A stretch of 27,071 bases of DNA from Ectocarpus siliculosus (Eukaryota; Sar; Phaeophyceae; Ectocarpales; Ectocarpaceae). Positions 9,201 through 17,472 of this stretch are shown in pieces (within the stretch, counting starts at the first letter, position 1; each line of letters begins with the position of its first letter). The notes under the pieces are model-generated. The model was not told where the DNA came from, did no database searches, and saw only the letters and a program-made list of their open reading frames with translations. Location of the stretch: positions 142,855-169,925 of the forward strand of contig FN648195.1 in NCBI GenBank assembly GCA_000310025.1, in the 5' to 3' direction. A program made the position numbers and the translations under genes.

Positions 9201-12200
9201 ATCTCAGCCCACACTGCGAACCTCCGAGAACTACCAGCAGTTCTGGGTAGCTGAGACGATTTCAAAACCTCTCACAGTCGTTTGAGCAGCTATCGCTTGC
9301 TGTGGGGCGATAACCAGTTTCTCCGTCGACAATAAGATCTGCGTTACATCGATCGTACATCGGAACGACCAGATTGGTTGACTTGTCGTTGAGGGTCCTC
9401 TTTTTATAGATCTTTTTGTATGAGAGTCGTCTTCATTTTTTTCGCCGCCCGCGCCAAACCTTCTTTTTTACAGATCTTTTTATATAGAGTCGTCTTCTTT
9501 TTTTCGCCGCCCGCGCCAAGCCTTGCTTGCTGGCCACGCTTCTCTCGTGTCCCGCGCCAAGCCTTGCTTGCTGGCCACGCTTCTCTCGGGATGCTGACCG
9601 ACCTCAGCACACAGCTGGACATTCTGTGTACATACAGCAGGGGCTGCTTTTGTTCTGTTGTTGCAGCTTTCTGCATGGCTCTTTTGTGGTGCGAAAATTA
9701 GCATTTATTGTTGTTGTTGATGTGCGGACGAGAGGACGAGAGTGGTAAGCAAAAGCAGTACGTACCTGCAAATCTCCGGCAACTACCAGCAGTTCTGGGT
9801 AGCTGAGACGATTTCAATATCTCTCACAGTCGTTTGGGCAGCTATCGCTCGCTGTAGGGCGATAACCAGTTTCTCCGTCGACAAAAGGATCTCATTGGAA
9901 CGACCAGACTATTATTAGTTGATGACCTGTCGTGGAGGGTCCTCTTTTTATAGAGTCGTCTTCTTTTTTTTCGCTGTCCCGCGCCACGCTTCTCTCGAGA
10001 TGCTGTTTTAAAACATCCTGTCGTTACTCTATCGATACCTCACACCCACCCCTACTCACGCCGACGCAGACACAGACAGGCAGACTCAGCTCCTTCGCCT
10101 GTGCTGTATCTGTTGTTCGTGCGTGCTGAAAAATGGTACACACAGCAGCAGCATACAGCAGCAGGAGCTGCTTTTTGCTTGTACAGCTTTTCCTGCAGGG
10201 ATGGCTCTTGTTGTGCGGCAAGTTAGTTGCATTGTTTGTTGTTGATGCGGACGAGAGGACGAGAGTGGTAGGCAAAAGCAGTACGTACCGTGTTAAAGGG
10301 ACAGACAGAGTGCCTACCGTGTGTACAAGGGACAGACAGAGTGCCTACCGTGTGTACAAGGGACAGACAGAGTGCCTACCGTGTGTACAAGGGACAGACA
10401 GAGTGGAACAGAGTATAGGGGTTGTGCGCGGTGAGGAGGAACGACTTTCGAAGGCAAATACATGCGGTATGGGTCACAGATCTTTTCGTCACGGATCTTT
10501 TGCCTAGCCGCGTGGCCCCCTGGGCCAACTCCGCGCTCGCCCCCACATCGGTCACTCCCTCTCCCTTTCCACTCCCTCTCATCCTCCGTTAGAAGCCCGG
10601 ATTCTTCACACATCATGTCGTCGGAAGCGCAGCAGATCGCCGAAATGTGGGGCGACTTCGAGGAGGAAGTGGCCCAGATTCCTCGCGTCATGCCCAAGCT
10701 CACCCCCGAAGAGGCCGCTACCCAAACATGCCTTTACTGCCGCGGCACTACCTTCGAGACGCCTGGAATCAGGCAGTGGGGGACGAGGTGAGACCTTGTA
10801 CGCAGCCACGCACCCAGTGGGGCGTTCTGTTGCTGTCTGTTGGCGGCCGCCGTTGCCGTGTGCTGCTGCTGCTGCTGCTGGTTACCATTTGCGCATTTTG
10901 CGCATTTTGGCATGCCTGACTATTATCTATTCCATGTGTTCGATGTACAGTTTATTCAAGATGTAATACGCCCCAAGAGCGGTTGGTGATTTTTTTTTAT
11001 CCCTACAAAAACCATGCGCCAGCAACGAGAATCACATGCGCACGGCCCGACGGCGTTTGCTTCCACACGCCAATAATAAGTGCATGCATGCAAGAAGCAG
11101 CCACAAATTAAACGCCCCCCTCTCCACTCATTTTTGCATGAGGCACGCCAATGAAGCACAGCCAGTCACCGGTGCACCTCGTTGCCCTCCACTCATTTTT
11201 ATATATATATTCTTATTAGCGTCAACCAATTTTCCTCTGGCCTTTCGCTCCCTTCCCTTCTTTCTGTTTGCTTCGGAATAATCCAGTTGCACTGACTGCC
11301 AAGAGTCCATAATACGCTCCTTTTCTAGCTCTTTCGAGACGATGAACAGGATCGCCGCACGCTTCTTGAACTTGCAGTTCTGGCAGAACACGTGCTCTGC
11401 CTTTCCGACGCCCATGACGTCGCGCAGCTCCTTCGTGGAGTCACAACCCGAAGCCGCGCAGGTGAAGTCGGACCCTTTCGGCAGATCCTTTCCCACGCAC
11501 AGGGCCCCGTCCGCGTGCAGGTACACGGTGCGGGCCATCTTGTTGTAGGGGTTTNNNNNNNNNNNNNNNNNNNNNNNNNNNNNNNNNNNNNNNNNNNNNN
11601 NNNNNNNNNNNNNNNNNNNNNNNNNNNNNNNNNNNNNNNNNNNNNNNNNNNNNNCAAGCCCTTTACTTGCTTTTTTTGCAAGGACCTGATCGGGTACGAC
11701 GCGCCGTACTTCCGTATGCCACACCCGAAGGGTAAAATAAACCCCTACAACAAGATGGCCCGCACCGTGTACCTGCACGCGGACGGGGCCCTGTGCGTGG
11801 GAAAGGATCTGCCGAAAGGGTCCGACTTCACCTGCGCGGCTTCGGGTTGTGACTCCACGAAGGAGCTGCGCGACGTCATGGGCGTCGGAAAGGCAGAGCA
11901 CGTGTTCTGCCAGAACTGCAAGTTCAAGAAGCGTGCGGCGATCCTGTTCATCGTCTCGAAAGAGCTAGAAAAGGAGCGTATTAAACGCGAGAACAACTCC
12001 ACTCCGCGGAAGCGCCGCCGCGTCAACGACGACGACGACGCCTAAAGTGAGATGGTTTGTATTTTTATTGAATGCTGTTGTTTTGTTTCCTGTGCTGTCC
12101 CTTTTTTGTTGCATGCTTGTTTCCTGTGTGATGTTTTTCCTCTTATTACTGGTTGCTTTTTTGTTGCATGCTATTGTTAATAACCTGTTGTGTCACTGTC

Positions 12201-15200
12201 CCTCCCTTTCGTTTACTAGTAGTTTACCTTTCTTTCTATTGTTACCTGTCTGTGTCATCTTTCTAGTTTATGTCATCTTTTGGTGCATCTCTTCCTGGTT
12301 TCCTTTACTCGTTTTCCTCTCTTCTTATTTTATTTTTTACAGCCTCTACATCTCTTATTTTTTTTTTGGACACTCTTATGTCATCCCTCTTTTTTTGTGT
12401 ACATTTTTTTTATTGCTGTTGTTGCAGTTTTATGTCATCTTTGTTGTTTCCTGTGCTGTCCCTTTATTGTTGCATGCTTGTTTCCTGTTCTTATTTCATT
12501 TTTTACAGCCTCTACATCTCTTATTATTTTTTGGGCACTTTTATGTCATCCCTCTTTTGTGTACATTTTTTTTATTGCTGTTGTTGCAGTTTTATGTCAT
12601 CTTTTCGTGCATCGTGCGTGGTCTGCGTGCTATCCCACAGGATCGTCGTCTTCCTTTTACTGCCTGCCTGCCCCTCCATCCTCGCTCATCGGTTCCCCTC
12701 CGTTTTTTCTCGCAATTTTTTCCGTGCCGTTCTTCTTCGTTCCCCAATAAACAGGCTTGAATAGTTCCGGCTCGACGCATCATGACCACCACCCAGCTCG
12801 GACTGCACAATGATCGCCACAGGGCGTTGTACGTAGCTTCAGTCAGCCTGGAGAGTATCACTTCTCTTGTCGATATTTGTTTTGCTTTTATGAGTTTTGC
12901 TTCGAAGCAACGGAAATAATACGGCATGTACGTACTGTGCGTCATGTATGAGCGAACGTGTTGGCGGTGTTCGAATCGGTTGGTGTTTGGCTGTGGTGTC
13001 GTTGTGGACACGTAGTAGTAAGACATCTCTTTGGTACCGACAACGGAATATTGCACGAGAATGTCTGTGTTGTCGTTGTGCGCAAGTAGGAGAGGGGGTA
13101 TGTAGACGTTGCATTTCGTGTTTCCCGAGGATCGGATGTATGTGTTGTTTTTTTATTGCGTACCCGCGTCCATCACGACCATTATTGCGTAGTGTGTCGG
13201 CTAATTAAGGTCCTTCCCGTTCGTGGTGTCAGCACACGCGCAACACGCGACTAAAATAAAAATAAAAAGCTTGGGACTATTAGCAACGCCGACGATATTC
13301 GTCGGCTTGCTTTCAACAATTCACTTAAAAAGAGGCCAGGGCGGATCGGATTGTAAATCAAGACAAAAGACAAAGGCCTCGCCAACCACCACCACCACCA
13401 CCACAACAACGCCAACAACAACAACACCACAAAAACATCCCAAGGACAACAGCATAACACGGACCGACACCTACTCGCGCCCGACCGACCTCCGTTCGTG
13501 GCCAGGCCGTTGTCTACCACCACATGCCACGCCCAACTCTGACCAGCCCGCTGGCCTACGAGCGGAATTGTTCGCTCACATGAGTCGCGGGATGGTTCCC
13601 CCTTCCGTCTCGGAATACGTCGGTCGTTGGGCCTTCTGGTCGCCGCCAGTACGCTCCCTCGACGGGAAGCCACCACTCCATGCCCGCCACCGCCTGTTCC
13701 GAAAACATTGATAGTAGCGAGTTATGCACCAAGATGATCTTCATCGTGACCATTCGGCTAACGAGAGCCCTTCCTGCCCTTCACGCTATTCCAAGTGGGA
13801 AACATTTGTCAGCATGCTATTTGGTGGTACCAGTTGAGATACCCGCACCACTTCTCTACATGCTGATGATGTCCTTCACTGCTGGTGATCTACAACGTGG
13901 ATGCTATCGTGCAGGCGTGAACACGGTTGTAGCACCACAAAATAAGCGTCCATGTCAGAAAAATAGCGGGCCGGCACGAAAAACTTGTCTCAGCGTGTCA
14001 GATGATGCAGTGAAGAGGGCATACGAGCCGCGAATGTTGATGCTGCGACAAAAAGGACGCTTGTTAGGAGCAGCACACGAGCAGGGGATGCTGATACTGC
14101 AAAAAGAACGCTTTCTAGCAGCGTCATGATGATGGGGCCTTCCACGCAAAACGTCCAACACCGCCAAGGAGGCGAAGGTGATCGACCCCTCTCCGGGTAT
14201 GGAGTTAAATGCCGAGGCTGCTGCTGCTGCTACTGCCGCCGCCGCGGCCATTTCACAGGTGTCATACACACCACACCGCCGCCTGCACAGAGAAGGAATC
14301 GTAGAGACAGTTCGTCTGCGCTGCGCGGGGACGCGCGGTAGTTGCAACGCTTTGCCCCCACACCGCCCTGTCTTCTGTCTTCCTGGGACAAACAAGTGAA
14401 GTCTCGCCCGCCCACCTGCTGAATCTCGCGCTGCTGCCGCATGGACAGCATGGGCAAGAACACGAAGGACCAGCCGTACTTCTCGCTGTCGGTCTTGTAA
14501 GACGTGTTGCCGACGAACTCACCGAACCTTTCGTTCGTCACCATGAACCTAACCCGATCCCGCATCCCCGTCAGCAGGCGAATACAAGCAAGGGCAAGCA
14601 TTGCAGATGGGTATTACATGGCGGCTGGACTATGGATGTGCACAGCAGTACCTCACAGCGGCGGCGAGGGAAAAACGACGAGATGCTTGTTTTCGTGAGT
14701 GCGTGCGTGCGCGCGGGCGGTGCGTGTGTGCAGTGTTCACGCGCAATGGCATTCGATGGTGCTGGGCGACTGGCCACGCGCGAGTTCCGGTGGAGACAGG
14801 CCGAAGACAAACCGTGTCGTGGTTGTGCCGGGATTCGCTTTCCCGCACGTCGAAACTGCTGATGCGCAAACGAAAGACTTCATACTGTGTTTTCGTGAAG
14901 GTACAAGTACCCACGAAACCCCCTCTTCGAAAACGCTCTCAATTCATCACACCAGCAACGCAACGGCAACTGTAGACCTCCAAAGACACGGCTGCGGTGC
15001 GGTAAGGCTGTTGGATACAGCAGTCACTTGCCGTGGTACCCACCAAGCATCAATCTATGGACTCCATCTAATCAATGTCTGATTTCGACGAGTCAAATGT
15101 TGGCAGTGAGGTTCCGCCAACGGCAAGCAGCTCATAGGTCCGTCATCTTTTCTAAATGTGGACTACCTGATTGCCCAGACCACTGCTACATGTACACACC

Positions 15201-16988
15201 ATTACGTGCACCGCTGTTCAGTGTACCTTTTGGTATACCCTTCGACGTTGCCCACAAACCAGTTGTGACTCAGACACACACAAACCTGTCGATGTAGAAG
15301 CTTGGGAGACTAGTAAGGCGCCCAGGGCCTTCTCCGTCCTGCGCAACAGTCACAGGGGAAGCTGTGCTCATTTTTCAGCAGTCAGACGGTTTCTCAGACA
15401 GATGGTGGGAATGTGGCGGGTGGGCGATAGGGTTGCCGGTACATGTTGTGTCTTCCCGATAGCCAGAGGCGGTTCATCTGATACTTCGTTTCTGTCGCGG
15501 TTCTGTCATTTGTGTGCCCTGTACCCGCAAAAAAGTGGTGCATCCCGCCGCTGCGGTAGTGCATGTATGCAAACGCAGCTACGTCTCTATTGGAGCCGTG
15601 GTTGTGGTTGTGTGTCTTCACAGCTGTCCTACGATAGTACATTCACGTGTACGCCGTTGTGTGGGAGTCATGTTGGCTGGGATACGGAAAAAAAAATTTA
15701 AGCAGGTGCTGCTCCCGACTCTGCAGTGGAGAAATCGTGCACGTGCGACGCGCAGAGATTGTGGTCAAGAGCGCGTCCTCGTATGCATAGACGAATCCCC
15801 CAACACGCCGGTTGGTTTTCAAAACAACATCATATCGTAACACAAGTGGTGATCCCTCCGGAGTAGGCTATGAGAGCACAGCAGCGTCATCAAGGGGTGA
15901 AGCAAGATGGAAACCAAAGCAGGCAGCAGGACCAACTCCCTGCCCGCTGCGGTGGGACATTTCCCAAGCTCAAAGACAGGTGACGTGTTTTTGGCTCGAA
16001 CAGCCCGGCGAACCTCAACGAACAAAATCTACAAATCTGTATGAACAGCAGTCATACCGGAATGATGAAGGGCCTGTCCGTGCCAAAACGAAAGTCCCCT
16101 TCCTCGACCAACACCATGCCTCCTCCCGCCGCGTCTTCCCCCGCCGCCTCTGCTTCCGTTCCGGGATCGCACGCCGCCCCGTCTGGTCCTTCTTCCTCCT
16201 CTGCCGCTGGCTCTGCCGTGGCTGTCTCGGCGTCACGTGCGGAGGAACTGCTGCCAGAGCTGACCTCGCCACCCCCAGGCGAGTCTCGACTGAGTCCCGC
16301 AGAGCAACCGCAGTCTGCGCCCGCCGAGTCATCTTCTGGTTGCTCCTCGGCGCTACCGTCACTACCTTGTTTTGGAGATGGGGGCGTAGGGTGTAACGCA
16401 ACGGACGCGGCAGCAGGTTGGGCGTTCGGTACACGCCGCCCAGTAAGTAGAACGGCGTTTGGTTGAAGCCGACAGCAGTAGATCGGATGCAACACTTGAG
16501 CGTCACCCATGTGGCCATCGGCTTCGGTAGCCCCCCTGAAGTAGCAGAAAAGCGATTTACCTACTTAGGTATTGTGCATCTAAATGTACGTGCTATTGTA
16601 GATCTACAGATCTACACAACATTCCGCGCCAGGGACAACATCTCTGTGCACTGCTGTGCACGCTTTATTTATTATCCTTGAAGAGAACGGGGTTTTTCCT
16701 TGTGCACACATTCCTCAAAGCATTTGCCCCACGTTTCTCCGAATCCACTTCACGCTTGGGTTCTATCTCTCGGTTTTTACGCAAGAAACTGTGAGCAGGG
16801 GCGCCATGCATAGCCAACAGCCAACAGTGCGAGACATACAGCATCATATGTCCTTTCACGGGCAGCAGCTCAACAGCACCGCGTCCATTGTCGTGAAACC
16901 TGCCGTCTTGGCTGGAAACCTCACCTTTAGCGGCCACGACCACAGCGAGGGCGAAAGCCAGGCAGGTCCACACCTTGGGGCGCCGCAT
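6224..16988 (-). CDS. SUMF1: Formylglycine-generating enzyme (sulfatase-modifying factor 1), nine exons
   Basis: FGE oxidises the active-site cysteine of sulfatases to formylglycine in the ER. Exons, in coding order: 16988-16925, 16365-16058, 15338-15286, 14548-14416, 13693-13580, 8589-8386, 7806-7645, 7258-7176, 6443-6224. All introns are GT..AG, phases agree, and the sum is 1341 nt (446 residues; human SUMF1 is 374). Residues 1-21 form a signal peptide ([20 protein letters not shown]). Residues 22-110 are an acidic low-complexity extension with a CGC motif (40-42). The FGE-sulfatase domain runs from about 112 to 400: [62 protein letters not shown] and [15 protein letters not shown]. Catalytic cysteines are C367 and C372 (human C336/C341). 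C234-C396 matches human C218-C365. The second human disulfide is absent (A251, P377). An acidic insertion of about 14 residues precedes YPWGDD. The C-terminal tail is Gly/Ala/Asp-rich. Confidence 0.93.
6307..6343. repeat. C10 run plus GGC/GCC trinucleotide repeat in coding sequence
   Basis: On the plus strand this is ten C followed by about eight GGC/GCC units. On the minus strand it encodes the Gly-Ala-Gly low-complexity part of the FGE C-terminal tail in the last exon. The ten-base homopolymer makes the downstream tail frame sensitive to slippage or base-calling error, but the tail lies beyond the catalytic domain. Confidence 0.9.
7261..7290. repeat. GAGGG microsatellite at the FGE exon 8 acceptor
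   Basis: Tandem AGGG units on plus read as CCCTCCCTCCCT on minus and end in TGTCAG directly before FGE exon 8 (first base 7258). The repeat is thus the polypyrimidine tract of this 3' splice site. Confidence 0.85.
8309..8345. repeat. CAA/CAG microsatellite
   Basis: A run of CAA triplets with a few CAG interruptions in FGE intron 6, just outside the donor of exon 6 (8386). Confidence 0.9.
9222..9768. repeat. Duplicated ~0.5-kb repeat, copy A
   Basis: It starts CTCCGAGAACTACCAGCAG and ends in AAAAGCAGTACGTACC. It is a diverged direct repeat of copy B. It also contains internal duplications: two AGATCTTTTT..GTCGTCTTC..CGCCGCCCGCGCC blocks about 62 bp apart (from about 9409 and 9471), and two GCCTTGCTTGCTGGCCACG blocks about 41 bp apart. 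No open frame or target-site duplication was recognised. It lies in FGE intron 5. Confidence 0.8.
9774..10289. repeat. Duplicated ~0.5-kb repeat, copy B
   Basis: A direct repeat of copy A, sharing CTACCAGCAGTTCTGGGTAG, GGCGATAACCAGTTTCTCCG, GAGGGTCCTCTTTTTATAG and GACGAGAGGACGAGAGTGGT in the same order. It differs by substitutions and several indels and lacks the internal duplications of copy A. The layout suggests tandem duplication of one element, with later expansion inside copy A. Confidence 0.8.
10296..10403. repeat. 31-bp tandem repeat, about 3.5 copies
   Basis: The unit reads ACAAGGGACAGACAGAGTGC then CTACCGTGTGT. It repeats almost perfectly, beginning AAAGGGACAGAC and ending where the last copy changes to GTGGAACAG. 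It directly abuts copy B of the larger repeat. Confidence 0.92.
10615..12045 (+). CDS. Nested gene: cysteine-knuckle protein, broken by a scaffold gap
   Basis: The first exon 10615-10787 starts [20 protein letters not shown], has a CLYC pair and ends at a good donor (GAG|GTGAGA, phase 2). A CT-rich leader precedes the ATG. The last exon is open from the gap edge (11655) to TAA at 12043-12045. It carries [10 protein letters not shown]-x4-C (TCAASGC), C-x2-C (FCQNC), a charged helix and a basic C-terminus (PRKRRRV) resembling a nuclear localisation signal, then an Asp run. Four cysteine pairs suggest zinc binding. I do not recognise the family. The middle is hidden by 100 N, so the joining phase cannot be checked and the two exons could belong to different copies. 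The gene lies inside FGE intron 5 on the opposite strand. Confidence 0.6.
11128..11554 (-). pseudogene. Inverted partial copy of the cysteine-knuckle gene
   Basis: On the minus strand, 11554-11310 encodes the same residues as the downstream plus-strand exon (from [16 protein letters not shown] through [11 protein letters not shown] to ELEKERI), identical at every base compared. Beyond 11310 it diverges and reads on with an unrelated tail ([18 protein letters not shown]) that lacks the basic C-terminus of the other copy. Its 5' part is in the gap. It may be a truncated pseudogene, a second functional copy, or an assembly artefact. Confidence 0.55.
11310..11983. repeat. Perfect 245-bp inverted repeat around the gap
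   Basis: Arm 11310-11554 is the exact reverse complement of 11739-11983. The interval between them is 84 known bases plus 100 N. Homology stops sharply at the outer ends (11309/11984), where the sequences are unrelated. Transcribed across, it would form a long hairpin. Confidence 0.9.
11555..11654. other. Assembly gap (100 N)
   Basis: Exactly 100 N, the conventional length for a gap of unknown size, so the true distance may be much larger. Confidence 0.98.
12046..12640. repeat. T-rich tandem repeat region (166-bp period)
   Basis: Plus strand is strongly pyrimidine-rich. A block containing TTTTTACAGCCTCTACATCTC, TATGTCATCCCTCTTTT and TTTATTGCTGTTGTTGCAGT occurs twice with a 166-bp period (ACAGCC at 12339 and 12505). 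A shorter TGTTTCCTGTGCTGTCCC element with GTTGCATGCTTG recurs at about 12080 and 12445. All three plus frames are open for long stretches because of composition. It sits just 3' of the nested gene and may include its 3' UTR. Confidence 0.8.
12770..13579. other. Remaining part of FGE intron 5
   Basis: No gene is supported here. It contains a CCA/CAA triplet-rich patch at about 13388-13432. The short open frames on both strands are incompatible with one another. It ends at the donor of FGE exon 5. Confidence 0.6.
14217..14250. repeat. CTG/GCC triplet-rich patch
   Basis: CTG repeats followed by GCC/GCG triplets, in FGE intron 4. Confidence 0.75.
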
Positions 16989-17472
16989 CGCCACCTGGAG
17001 ACTGTCAGGAGAGAAGGTAAAGGCGGTGTTGTTGCTGTGACAGAGCGGCGCAAAGGGTTGGGGCAGCGCAGCATTCATTCGCTCATTGGTCGACTGGGAC
17101 GGTCCCGTTTGGAGTTTCGCTAATGGGCGTTTTTGCGTTCCCCACGTGGCGGTTTCAGAAGGTTGATTGTGCCGCATATTGTGGCATATTTGTCGCTCGA
17201 CATATGACGACATGATACTTCGCTCGACGGCACTCTACCCCATAAAGCAGAGGAGGGAGGCACGTACCAATATTCTGCTTGCTACAGCAGTACGAGCCGT
17301 CTTTGTAACCAGTCCACCAGAGGATAGGCTAGAGCGTAGATCCACGCGGGTCGTTGTCCAACGGAAACGATTCTGACTCGTCCTTCAAGATTGTTGACAA
17401 GTAAGACACTTGCGGACAAGGCAGCACACAATGAACGTTTGACTTTGACCCACATCAACAGCAACCGCAGCA
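16989..17472. promoter_or_regulatory. Divergent (head-to-head) intergenic region
   Basis: 484 bp separate the start codons of the minus-strand FGE gene and the plus-strand GEX1-like gene, so it must hold both 5' UTRs and both promoters. No TATA box is evident. Two CGCTCGAC copies (about 17194 and 17221) and a GCATATT repeat (about 17174-17190) are visible, of unknown meaning. Undetected 5' non-coding exons could move the real promoters. Confidence 0.5.

Noticed and set aside
11128-11901. 257-codon minus ORF spanning the gap
   Set aside because: It runs through 100 N, and its upstream half is antisense to the plus-strand exon. Only the part below 11554 is informative, as the inverted copy.
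12047-12760. Long open frames (up to 237 codons) encoding Phe/Leu/Cys-rich, apparently multi-membrane proteins
   Set aside because: All three plus frames are open over the same T-rich tandem repeat and give similar hydrophobic strings. This is composition, not a transporter gene.
16052-16510. Reading the whole 152-codon minus ORF as a separate Ser/Glu-rich gene
   Set aside because: Its 3' part ([16 protein letters not shown]) is the start of the FGE domain, and an in-phase acceptor at 16365 joins it to the signal-peptide exon.
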